A DNA stretch of 64,000 bases from Parascardovia denticolens DSM 10105 = JCM 12538. Its GTDB lineage: Bacteria; Actinomycetota; Actinomycetes; Actinomycetales; Bifidobacteriaceae. Below the pieces are notes generated by a model, which did not search any database, was not told the origin of the DNA, and saw only the letters and a program-made list of their open reading frames with translations. The stretch spans positions 62,001 through 126,000 of the forward strand of contig NZ_AP012333.1 of NCBI RefSeq assembly GCF_001042675.1, given 5' to 3'. Positions 28,089 to 37,203 of this stretch are shown here, one piece after another (position 1 is the stretch's first letter; every line of letters starts with the position of its first letter). Position numbers and translations under genes: made by a program.

Positions 28089-30218
28089 TCATTCGCATGC
28101 TGTATCTAGTATCTTCTTTCTCCATGTTATATCGAAGGATTCTTCAGTTAGTGGTGCGTAGGAGCTATCAATTGCCTTAAAAAACTTTTGAGAACTAAAC
28201 TGGCTATTTGAGCTAAAATCGATGAAGTCGCTTATTTGTAATGGCATTATTTTAATTGATCGCGTGAACTCACCGGGTCTATTAGATGATTCAAGTGGAA
28301 CGGTAGCGACGGCTCGCCATATATTAATTGTATTTTGATCAAGGTTATTTGCGAGGAATAATGTTATGCACGGCTTAGGCGATTCAATCGCTAAATTAAC
28401 GGAGTGTCGTAAGACTGGTTCCCACTCTCCGCGTTTTTGGGCTTGGGGATTCATCAGTGTGACTTCAAGCTGTAGAACTAGGTGACGATAGTCAATAACT
28501 ATATCTCCTTTACCTCCGCCTGCATGAGTGAGAGGAAGGTAGCTAGAGTCAAATGTTAAGTTAAAAGAGTTTAATAAATCATAGTGTTCTTCTTTTGAAA
28601 GATAGAACCATGCAATACCTGAAATAAACTCAAAGATTGTAGGTATATCTGCTCCAGATGTAACCTCTTTTTGGATTTTTTTATCGTTTTTTCGATCGCA
28701 GAATAATTCGAGAATTTCGAACACTTTATTACGGGGGAACTCGTTCTGGATAAACTTTTCAAACTCTGTGGAACGCTGCTCTTCGAGATATTGTTCAAGC
28801 GTTTTCCCGGTATTAATTAGGTTATACGATTCTGCTACTTGCTGAATTTGCTCTTCAATATCTCTATCTTGGATGTTTAGGATTTCCATCAAAGAATTTA
28901 GTTGCCCGAAGGCACAATCATCCTTAACTTCATAGTCATCGTAGGAAGCTGTGCCAAATATATCAGTTTTAAGATTTTCCAAAATTGTCTGGTTGTTTAA
29001 AAGCGCTTTATTTTTGAGGGAAACAATGCCTGCCGTAATCTGGAAAAGCCCTGTAGATTTCAGAACGTAACGTGTGGGGCTTGCATATTCTCTCGCGATA
29101 TCATAGAGCTTTGATTCGACGAAGCAATTGTAAAAAGTTAAATTAAAGCTGTCAATTTCAAAAGATAATAAGGGGTTATTATCATTGCTAATGACAAAAT
29201 CTTCAAGCTTTGTGGACTGGGACTTAACATTAAAAAGTGCTTTACCGTACCCGAACGCCTTATTCAGTTCTGGCTTATTTGAATTATAAGTTTCAATAAG
29301 GCAATCAAGAGTAGCTTGACTTCGATCATGATTGAACGCGAAAAGATTTTTATAAAATCGATAGTAAACGTCTATCATCTTTTTTGATTTGCGATTAGTA
29401 AATAACTGATAAAACAAGCTTTTAGAAAATTGACCGTCACTTTGATCGATTTCATCGGACAAGCGTTGAATGTTAGCGCGAAGAAGTATATTCAGAAGGC
29501 CTGAATATCCGTTTTGTTCTAAGCATTTTACTAGTTCATCAGAGGTATAACCTAAATTTGGATTGGTAAGCTGAATAATACTAAAGAAATTTCTGTCTTC
29601 GTATAGAGCTTTATCAAAGTGATCGTCATTGAGGACTAGGTAAAGAGCAAGTTTGCCAGGGGAGTAATAATGAGTGGAGTCTGGACTATAAATTCGAATT
29701 TTTAGAAGCTGTCTAAGCATAAGTGCATTATCGGCAGGGAGACCTAGGGTTTGTTCAAGGAGATCTTTCTCGATTAATGATGGATCGAGTAGCGCACGAC
29801 CCGATTGTGTCAACATGCGCTTTGGGGTAGCGAAACCTAGACTTACTAAAGAGCTTGTATAATGACGAGCTCGTTGTTCAATATTTTGGTCGAGATTGTT
29901 ATATTGGCTCTCACTAGTATCTTTAAATTTTGCGTTTAGAGTAAAAAACTGCTGTTTTGCGGTGGAGTTAGTTTCAATAAATTTTTCAAAGTCATCTAGT
30001 CTTTCATGGTTCTTAAATGTATCAGGTGAATCCTCAACTGCTCGTTTATAAAAGTTAAATTGAACTAAGCTCTTCGGAAACGACTGCCACGGATTGGATG
30101 GGCTAATTCGAAAATCATCCAAGATTTTAGCATAGCTTTTATATGCATTGAGTATGTCGTTGCGCCGGCCATTAGTATCAATAAGGGAGAATACCTTTGC
30201 CTGTTTTTTAAGTTTCAT
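28089..30218 (-). CDS. Type IIS restriction endonuclease, AlwI-like
   Basis: A 709-residue protein encoded in AT-rich DNA directly after two adenine methylases. Near residues 566 to 607 is a PD-(D/E)XK-type site, AGGGKGDIVIDY then LQLEVTLMNPQAQKRGEWEP and LRHSV, which matches the E-V-T-L ... E-P-V-x-R-H pattern of the AlwI family (relatives recognise GGATC or GAGTC and cut outside). The N-terminal two thirds would be the recognition part. Its start overlaps the methylase stop in ATGA. Recognition sequence cannot be read from the protein. Alternative: another PD-(D/E)XK restriction enzyme. Confidence 0.75.
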   Translation of the reverse strand: MKLKKQAKVFSLIDTNGRRNDILNAYKSYAKILDDFRISPSNPWQSFPKSLVQFNFYKRAVEDSPDTFKNHERLDDFEKFIETNSTAKQQFFTLNAKFKDTSESQYNNLDQNIEQRARHYTSSLVSLGFATPKRMLTQSGRALLDPSLIEKDLLEQTLGLPADNALMLRQLLKIRIYSPDSTHYYSPGKLALYLVLNDDHFDKALYEDRNFFSIIQLTNPNLGYTSDELVKCLEQNGYSGLLNILLRANIQRLSDEIDQSDGQFSKSLFYQLFTNRKSKKMIDVYYRFYKNLFAFNHDRSQATLDCLIETYNSNKPELNKAFGYGKALFNVKSQSTKLEDFVISNDNNPLLSFEIDSFNLTFYNCFVESKLYDIAREYASPTRYVLKSTGLFQITAGIVSLKNKALLNNQTILENLKTDIFGTASYDDYEVKDDCAFGQLNSLMEILNIQDRDIEEQIQQVAESYNLINTGKTLEQYLEEQRSTEFEKFIQNEFPRNKVFEILELFCDRKNDKKIQKEVTSGADIPTIFEFISGIAWFYLSKEEHYDLLNSFNLTFDSSYLPLTHAGGGKGDIVIDYRHLVLQLEVTLMNPQAQKRGEWEPVLRHSVNLAIESPKPCITLFLANNLDQNTINIWRAVATVPLESSNRPGEFTRSIKIMPLQISDFIDFSSNSQFSSQKFFKAIDSSYAPLTEESFDITWRKKILDTACE

Positions 30219-31108
30219 TGGTTCGTCACCATAACCTCTCTACTTTTTCCGCGGTTAGTATGGTAGTTGGAATTATTGAATGAGTTGGAGAGATCAGTTA
30301 CTCTATACTGACTCGCCCAATCTATTAATCGCTGATTTCGTTTTCCCTTATGCTCGAAGACATTACTAAGTATAAATGCTACTCCACTCTGGTTAGCCTT
30401 ATCAAGATACTGCATGAGCTCAAGATCATCCTTGTCTGTCCATCCCCCATTTTCGTTGTAGGCGGCTGTTGTGATTAGGTACGGAGGGTCAGCGTAAATC
30501 AAATCTCCGGAAGAAGGTTTAATATTGCGAAAATCTTCTGATTTAAGTTGAGGAGAGATCTTTTGCCACGCTTTGCTAAAGTTCTGGAGCTTAGTTCGCA
30601 TATTTTTATTAAAATCTCGTTTTCCAACAGGAACGTTGAAATCCCCATGACTATTAAATCGAATTTGATTATTGAAAGCGAATAGTATTAGCGCATACAA
30701 GTAGAGGGGTTTTTGGCTCGTGTCGATTAGTGAGTTGTAATAGTTACGTAGCCTTGAATATCCGATCCTATTAATGTTTGCTAGCCCTTCTTTAGATGAA
30801 GCACCATAAAAGGTATAGCCCATTTTGAATGTATTTGTCAGCTCGAATTCTCGGATGATTGAGTCAATTTCTAGCTCGACATTATTTGGTGAATTAGTCT
30901 GGATATATTCGAATAAATCGATTAGGGGCTTGTTTATATCGTTAAAAACGTAGTTTTGCGCATGGGGGTAATTTATTGTTACAACTCCGCTTCCGCCGAA
31001 TAAGTCGATGAAAGTCCTGCATTTATCGGGGAATGCGGGGAGTATCTGGTCCAGAATCCGGTATTTGCTTCCGGTATAATTAAGAAAAGAGTTAATCATT
31101 TTTGTCAA
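30215..31108 (-). CDS. D12-class N6-adenine DNA methyltransferase (Dam-like)
   Basis: A 297-residue methylase of the D12 class. The opening LNYTGSKYRILDQIL and FIDLFGGSGVVTINY form the SAM-binding motifs, and LIYADPPYLITTAAYNENGG is the catalytic DPPY motif. It protects one strand of an asymmetric site, paired with the upstream methylase for the other strand (inference from gene order). Its 5' end overlaps the upstream gene by 17 bp and its stop overlaps the endonuclease start by 4 bp, so all three are one translationally coupled operon. Confidence 0.9.
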   Translation of the reverse strand: MTKMINSFLNYTGSKYRILDQILPAFPDKCRTFIDLFGGSGVVTINYPHAQNYVFNDINKPLIDLFEYIQTNSPNNVELEIDSIIREFELTNTFKMGYTFYGASSKEGLANINRIGYSRLRNYYNSLIDTSQKPLYLYALILFAFNNQIRFNSHGDFNVPVGKRDFNKNMRTKLQNFSKAWQKISPQLKSEDFRNIKPSSGDLIYADPPYLITTAAYNENGGWTDKDDLELMQYLDKANQSGVAFILSNVFEHKGKRNQRLIDWASQYRVTDLSNSFNNSNYHTNRGKSREVMVTNQ

Positions 31109-32300
31109 CTTTTAATAAATACAGTAGTTCTTTATGGTTACGGATTTGCGATTTTCCTGACGAGAATGGCTTGAATTCCTTCTCAAATACAAATGCTTGA
31201 CCGCGCTGTTTAAGGGATTCCATGATTTCTTCATGAGAGATCTTTGAGTTCGACCTACCCACGCCTTTCTTTGCCATATTATTGAAGGATACAAGCACGT
31301 ACTTTGCGTTAATGTGTGTTATGAGGTTATTAAATGCTGCTGGAGCACTTACTAGGTTATATTTGCTTTTGCGATCTTGGCGATCTGTACTTTTTCGAGC
31401 AACTCCAATGATTTCAGGCTTATTCCAATCTGCAATATTCTCTAAAACATGGTAAGTATCGACATACTGACGTGAATTATAGGGTGTATCAATATAAATT
31501 AAATCCGCGTAAATATGTTTAACTAGGTCGTTGGCATCTTCCTCAAAGATTTCGCTATTATAGTTTTTGTTTATAAGAGGTGGTTTGAAGAGGACAGGTG
31601 CAAAAGAGTCCATTTTTTTTCGGTATGCATCGTAGTGCCCGACGGTATTGGCAACTTTATCGCTTCCGTAAATTATTGAGGTAATAAGAATTGCGAGTTC
31701 TCTATCGTTAAATGAATTTTTGTTGTCTTCGACCCATTGCCGGGCACTGCTGATTTTGTTTGCGTTCTCTTGGCTGAAATATCTATTGCCATATGCTTTT
31801 TCTAGATATCCGTCTCCATAATCATGAAGAGAATTCATCTTGGACAATGCGGAATTAATGTGTTTTCTATTAACTTGCTCGTGACCAAAAAACGTTTTAT
31901 ATACTAGGTAGTTCGAGTGGAGGATGTCGTTAATTATGACATGTTTGCCTTGAGAAGCGAACATATTTGCGACGACACCCGTGCCCGCAAAAATATCGGC
32001 AACAGAGCTTACACCATTTGTATATTCTGAAACAATTTGATTAATAAAGGGTAGTAACTTTTCTTTTGAGCCAAGATAGCGGCGGTTGTTGATCTGAAAA
32101 TAAGAACTTTCCCGTTTGGTTTCTTTGATGGCGAGTCTATGGTTATCAATATTATCCCTTACCCTTTTTGTCCTTTCGATATCCCAAATAAGATGGCCTC
32201 TGTCATCGCGAGGAATGCTAATGAGCCCCTGCCGTCTCCATAAGTACAGGGTTTGCCGAGAAACGCCAAGCATTTCTGCAGCCTCTTGAGTAGTCATCAT
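31092..32300 (-). CDS. D12-class adenine methyltransferase with N-terminal MerR-like HTH
   Basis: A 402-residue fusion. Residues 1 to about 50 form a MerR/excisionase-like helix-turn-helix (MTTQEAAEMLGVSRQTLYLW). From about 70, RRYLGSKEKLLPFINQIV and VADIFAGTGVVANMF give the methylase SAM site, and YIDTPYNSRQYVDTYHVLEN the catalytic motif, with DTPY rather than DPPY. The NSRQY-YHVLE layout resembles the FokI-type methylases. The HTH could let the enzyme repress its own operon, whose promoter should lie in 32301-32400. First gene of the restriction operon. Confidence 0.88.
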   Translation of the reverse strand: MMTTQEAAEMLGVSRQTLYLWRRQGLISIPRDDRGHLIWDIERTKRVRDNIDNHRLAIKETKRESSYFQINNRRYLGSKEKLLPFINQIVSEYTNGVSSVADIFAGTGVVANMFASQGKHVIINDILHSNYLVYKTFFGHEQVNRKHINSALSKMNSLHDYGDGYLEKAYGNRYFSQENANKISSARQWVEDNKNSFNDRELAILITSIIYGSDKVANTVGHYDAYRKKMDSFAPVLFKPPLINKNYNSEIFEEDANDLVKHIYADLIYIDTPYNSRQYVDTYHVLENIADWNKPEIIGVARKSTDRQDRKSKYNLVSAPAAFNNLITHINAKYVLVSFNNMAKKGVGRSNSKISHEEIMESLKQRGQAFVFEKEFKPFSSGKSQIRNHKELLYLLKVDKND

Positions 32301-32576
32301 ATATGCATCGCTCCCACTTTACACTTTATAAGGTATATGGTAACAGGAGGCCACTCAAAATTTTAAACGGTGAGTGTGAAGTAAATTTATCTATAAACAT
32401 GGTCTGAAATGTATAGAAATGAGAAATAGTGTGCTTCCCCAAAACTATTAATATCGAGATAGGGCACAGTCGAAAATTAGGTAATTGTAAGACTTAAATA
32501 AAAAGCAACGGAATATACAGGGAGAAGAACGAACCTAGCTGAATCCCGAGAGAAGGAAATCCGAAAAGAAGTAACG
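32301..32576 (-). other. AT-rich upstream region of the restriction operon
   Basis: No gene. On the minus strand TTGAGT lies 17 nt before TACCTT, and TTATAAAGTGTAAAGTGGG follows, with the short repeat AAAGTG twice. These are candidate promoter and operator parts for the restriction operon. The stretch stays AT-rich up to the tRNA-Leu 3' end, where composition changes sharply. Confidence 0.35.
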
Positions 32577-32659
32577 TGCGCGCGGGGGGAGTTGAACCCC
32601 CACGAGCTTGCGCTCACTAGCACCTGAAGCTAGCGCGTCTACCATTCCGCCACGCGCGC
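32577..32659 (-). tRNA. tRNA-Leu (anticodon CAG)
   Basis: On the minus strand a 7-bp acceptor stem GCGCGCG/CGCGCGC encloses a D-arm (GGCGGAATGGTAGACGC), anticodon stem CTAGC/GCTAG with loop TTCAGGT (anticodon CAG), a long variable arm (TGAGCGCAAGCTCGT) and a T-arm with GGGGG-TTCAACT-CCCCC. The long variable arm fits leucine. CCA is not encoded. The 3' end faces the AT-rich restriction island. Confidence 0.95.
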
Positions 32660-32764
32660 GTACATTGGTACACGATAGCACGGCCGGCCCCCAGACGCAA
32701 TTCTTGGCGGGCTGGCCGTGTCGCGCGTAGTTTTGCGGCTGAATCCGGCTCGGCTTCGCTAGCC

Positions 32765-34048
32765 TCAGCCTCTGGAACCGTTAGCGTAGAAGCGAGCCAG
32801 GGTCTGGTCGCGGAAGTCATGGAAATAACCGCCATCCATGGATTCGCGGATCTCATCCAAAAGCCGGACGAAGAAACGCTCGTTGTGAATGGTGGCCAAA
32901 GTGGCCCCGACCATCTCGCCCGACCGCAGCAAGTGGCAGATGTAAGCCCGGGAATAATGCTGGCAGGTGTAGCAGTCGCAACCTTCCTCAATCGGCCGGA
33001 AGTCGGTTTTCATGGCCGACCGCTTGACGTTCCAACGGCCGTCATGGGTGAAGACGGCTCCGTTGCGAGCTGTGCGGGCGGGGGAGACGCAGTCGAAAGT
33101 GTCGCCCCCGTTCTCCACGCAGGCGAAGATGTCATCCACGGCCGCGATCCCCAGAATGTGCCTGGGCTTGTTCTCCGGCAGCTCATCGCAGGCCCAAGAG
33201 CAGATCTCTCCAATGATTCGCTTTTCCATGGCCCCGCCGATCCCAAAACCGTCAAAATCAAGAGAGCCGATGCCGGCCGCCGCCTTGTGCCGCAGATCCT
33301 CGTAATTCGCCCCCTGAACCACGCCGAACAAGGCCTGATAAGGCTTGCCCAGGCGCTCGGCCGTCAGCCTTTGATGCTCGGCCAGGCACCGCTTGGCCCA
33401 ACGGAAGGTGCGCTCCACGGACTGCTCTTGGTAACGCTTGGTGTTCATGAGCGTGGTCAGTTCGTCAAAGGCGAACATGATGTCAGCCCCCAGCTTGTGT
33501 TGGATCCCCATGGAGATTTCCGCCGAAAACCGTTTCTTTTCGCCGTTGAGGGGGGAATTGAAAGTCACGCCGTCCTCGTCCACGAAGGCGAGGCGCTCCT
33601 TGCCGGAAGCGACGGCCTTGTCCGACTTGGCCGTCTCCAGGTCCATGGCCAGGGTCTTCTTGAAGCCGGCCCCCAGAGACATGACTTGGAAGCCGCCGGA
33701 ATCGGTGAAAGTGGGCTTGTCCCAGTTCATGAACTCGCCCAGACCACCGGCTGCGTCCAGCACGTCTTCGCCCGGCCGCTCGAACAGGTGGAAGGCGTTG
33801 GCCAGGGTGCATTGGGCGCCTAGGTCGGTCATGGATTCGGGCAGGACCCCTTTCATAGCCGCCTGAGTGGCGACGGGCACGAAGGCCGGGGTGTGGATGT
33901 CCCCATGCGGGGTGTGGATGACCCCGGTACGGCCGTGTTTGCCTTCCAGCCGGGTGCCGGTCTCAAAGCCGAAGGCCGACCGGTCTCCCGGCTTGCCCTT
34001 CACAGCCCCCTTGGGATGCAAGGTGTGGCCGGTCGCTGTGTTGCTCAT
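32765..34048 (-). CDS. tgt: tRNA-guanine transglycosylase
   Basis: It exchanges guanine 34 of GUN-anticodon tRNAs (Asp, Asn, His, Tyr) for a queuosine precursor or queuine. The 427-residue protein contains the motifs TPAFVPVATQAAMKG, FTDSGGFQVMSLG (catalytic Asp), ALFGVVQGANYEDLR and FDGFGIGGAMEKR, and a zinc site (CDCYTCQHYSRAYI with a late His). The first 25 residues precede the conserved core and may be partly untranslated, because no clear ribosome site lies before ATG 34048. It lies next to tRNA-Leu between two AT-rich accessory blocks. Confidence 0.94.
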   Translation of the reverse strand: MSNTATGHTLHPKGAVKGKPGDRSAFGFETGTRLEGKHGRTGVIHTPHGDIHTPAFVPVATQAAMKGVLPESMTDLGAQCTLANAFHLFERPGEDVLDAAGGLGEFMNWDKPTFTDSGGFQVMSLGAGFKKTLAMDLETAKSDKAVASGKERLAFVDEDGVTFNSPLNGEKKRFSAEISMGIQHKLGADIMFAFDELTTLMNTKRYQEQSVERTFRWAKRCLAEHQRLTAERLGKPYQALFGVVQGANYEDLRHKAAAGIGSLDFDGFGIGGAMEKRIIGEICSWACDELPENKPRHILGIAAVDDIFACVENGGDTFDCVSPARTARNGAVFTHDGRWNVKRSAMKTDFRPIEEGCDCYTCQHYSRAYICHLLRSGEMVGATLATIHNERFFVRLLDEIRESMDGGYFHDFRDQTLARFYANGSRG

Positions 34049-34371
34049 AGTCTGTCCAATCCTGTCTTGTTTTGTTCAGTTCTGTCTTTATGTTTCTTTT
34101 TTGCTGATTTGTTTTTGTCGACTGTCTCGCCGGCGAATTCCTTATCCGCAAGCTCTTTCCATCTGTCGATATTATCTGCCGATATTCTCCTGATATTCTC
34201 CCCAAACCCCTCTATAAATAAGAGAATTAGCTATATCTAGTATAGCTAGGCTCAAACTACGCATTCAGTAATGTCTATATCGGGTTCTGGCCGTAAAATC
34301 TTTATTTAGTAGAAAGTCTATTGTCTGCAGGGATAACGGATGATACCTAATGAATAAGGATGGAGAAGCTA
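34049..34371 (+). other. AT-rich intergenic region with a palindrome
   Basis: No gene. GATATTCTCC occurs twice in tandem near 34177-34200. A perfect inverted repeat TAGCTATA-5-TATAGCTA spans 34228-34248 and may be an operator for the ATPase gene. Composition turns AT-rich here, marking the left edge of the second accessory block. Confidence 0.5.
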
Positions 34372-37028
34372 ATGTCAGATGATTTCCTTTCAAAAGTCCA
34401 TGTAAGCGGAAGAGTTTTTGGGAAAGAGGGAATAGATTTAGAGCTTTTTAGAAAGAAGAAGAATAAGAAGAGGGGGGGGGTGGTGCCAGCAAGCTTCCTG
34501 TGTACCTTCCTGTACATTGGTCCGTGGTTTTTGGGAAAAATGGTTCTGGAAAATCAACGATTGCGCATGCTCTGTACCAATATAGTCAGAATGGCGTTGG
34601 CATACCTGTAACAAATGGGGAGATGCCAGTTGAAGCCAAGTTTTCATATGTCAACGAATATGGCAAAAATGATCCGTCAAATGGCGGCAATCAACAGTTG
34701 CTTCCCCAGAATTGTTTTGTATACGGAGATGACTACCGCAGGGAGAAGATTCGATTTTCCGAGTCGAATCTTGGAGCGATAGCTGTGGTAGAGGCGAATC
34801 TTATAACGAAACAGAAACTACAAGATGCTAATGCTGAGTTAGAGGGAAAGAAAGACGATTACGACAAATTTATAACGGAATTTGGCAGTGAAACGCAGGA
34901 GAGTGATAGAGTCGGCTGGCAGGGTACGAAAGGGAAAGAGGTGAATGAGAAAAGAAAAAACGTCGAGCGGTGTTTTAAGTCTGATGGTCTAGGACTTGAT
35001 GATGAGAATAGTTCTTTGCCGCAAATTATAGGGAAACTTATAAATCGGAATAGCACGGCTAAACGATATCGGTTTGAAAATATTCAGAAAAAATTCGAAA
35101 GCTTTACGGATAATAGTGATTCTGGATATCTCCAAGATGAGAAAGAAAGACTAAGGACTAAACTTAAGCAGTTCTTGTCCGATAGGGGAGCCAAAGAAGC
35201 TAAGGAAAACAATGGTACCGACATACAGAAAATAGCTTTCCAGCTACAATTTGACGAACTGAAGAGACTACTGGAGCATGCTTGTCAAGAGTTATGCCGG
35301 AAGAGCGAAGTATGCTCAAACTCTCTTGCTCAGAGTATAAGCGATCCTGATAATCATGTAGATATTAAGGCTACCGAAGACTTGGTTGAAAGTGGGCAAC
35401 AACTATGTAGTCTTTGTTTGCAAGAGCTTTCTGCAGAGTATCGTGAAGATTTGCGTAAAGCGCTTGATTCGATTCGTGCAGATAAGGATAATCAAAAGGC
35501 TCAAGGAAAAATCGCCAAACTGATTGACAAGATTAATTCAATCATTAATCGCATTCAAGAATGCTGTTCGGAGGTCGAACAGTTATCGCAAATCATTGAA
35601 GGGGTACAATTACAGGACTTTCAAAATACCGCTAACAATTTAGGAAACTCGCTCAAAAAGATTGCTTTGCGTTTACAAGAAAAGCTGAATAAGCCAGGAT
35701 TAATTGATGATCAGGATTATTCAACTGAAATTTATTCCGAATTTGATGCTTTTTATGGCTCTATTGCGGCTGTGAATAGTAAGGTTGAAGCGTTCGAAAA
35801 GAACCAGTCACGGTTAGATCAGGAAAAGGATGAGCTGGTTACTGATCTTGAGAAATATGCTGTCAGGAAATTCCTCGTATGCTGGGAGGAGTATCAGAAG
35901 GCTCAATCTGAGTATGAAAATGGTAGGCAGCTGGTCGTGGAAGCTAAAAGAAGATTAGACGATGCCGATGGTAAGGTTCGTGAACTCGAATCAAGTTTCA
36001 AGGGTTACGGAACTGCTTTAAAAGAGATTAATAATAATCTGCAAATTGTTTTTCTTGATTCAAATCGCTTAAGTCTTGAAGACGCTGGCAATGGAGAGTA
36101 CCAGATAAAGTCGAGAGGTAAAGCTGTAAGTTTATCGCAACTTTCCGATGGCGAAAAAAACGCTATCGCTCTTTCTGCCTTCTTTGCTTCTATATTCGAA
36201 AATAAACAAGAAGACTATGAATTTAATAGTGATATGTTACTCGTTCTTGATGATCCTATTAGTTCTTTTGATTTTGTCAATGAAACTGGGATTCTTGGAT
36301 TAGTACAGACGCAGTGCCGAAAAATACGAGATGAGCATTGCAAGCAAAAAGAGTATTTTCACTGTATGATTTTGACACATAGTATCCCTGTACTTTACGA
36401 GTTCAATACGCTTGGTTCAAGCACTGGCGGTCTTTATAAGCAGAAGAAAGATTCATGCTGTTCATATGAGCTTAAGGTCACTAATAAGATTAGTAACAAT
36501 ACTAATGTCTCTATGCCCGAATCAAAAGAGCTGAACGTTGATAGCCTTAAACCTGTGTACATGATGTTAACAAGGGAAGTGTACGCATTTGTTGCTGGGA
36601 GCGGTGGGAGAAATGATCGGCTATCAGGAAATGATTTAAGACGAGCTTTTGAAGAGTATTCGTTTTTTAACTTTGATGAAGGGGCGACAGCCCTTACTTC
36701 TGACGATCAAATAATTGATAATGCGAGGCTAAGCCAAGAGATAAAACAACTTATTAAAGATACGCAGTTTCACTATTGGTTTAATGGAGATAGTCATGGG
36801 GAAACGAGTGCGAAAAGTGGAGGCGTGCCAATTCATTTTCCCACTGATGAAGGCACAGAAGAAAAGCTTGCGAAGCTTCTTCTTATTTTCTTAGACGGAA
36901 TACATCCAACAGGGCTGATAGGCATACTTTGTGGTTCGAACTTTAATCAGTCTCAGTCTAAGAAGAAAAAGGAGGTGGAGGCGAATCTCAAGAAGTGGAA
37001 AAATGAATTGCTCGGAATTAGTAGCTGA
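34372..37028 (+). pseudogene. RloC/PrrC-like AAA_13 ATPase, frame broken at a G9 tract
   Basis: Start ATG 34372 has GGAG 6 nt upstream and reads MSDDFLSKVHVSGRVFGKEG to KKNKKRGG, then the frame is lost at G9. The remaining 840 or so residues are open to 37028: Walker A FGKNGSGKSTIA, long coiled coils, a zinc-hook-like LCSLC near 35405, more coiled coil, ABC signature LSDGEKNAIALSAFFA, Walker B MLLVLDDPISSFDF, H-loop LTHS, then LRRAFEEYSFF and HYWFNGDSHGE. ABC ATPase plus CxxC hook plus a C-terminal R-x3-E and His resembles RloC, a wobble-cleaving anticodon nuclease. With 10 or 7 G it would be one 885-residue protein. AT-rich, so probably acquired. Confidence 0.75.
34472..34480 (+). repeat. 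G9 homopolymer, candidate phase-variation switch
   Basis: Nine G in an otherwise AT-rich gene, 100 bp after its start. The upstream frame (from ATG 34372) and the downstream ATPase frame differ by exactly one base here. Ten or seven G restore a continuous frame. Confidence 0.85.
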
Positions 37029-37203
37029 AACTTTTTTCGAAAAGGTTTGCTCTGTGTTTCTGTACGAAGAATTACAATTGTCCGTAGTGAGCCTCCAGCC
37101 GTTAGGCCAATAGGTTGTTCCTTTTCTTTAGAATAATACTTTGTTAAAGATGATTTCATGACTGTTGGTTTATTGACAATGGTGTGTAACGTAAGGAGCA
37201 TCT

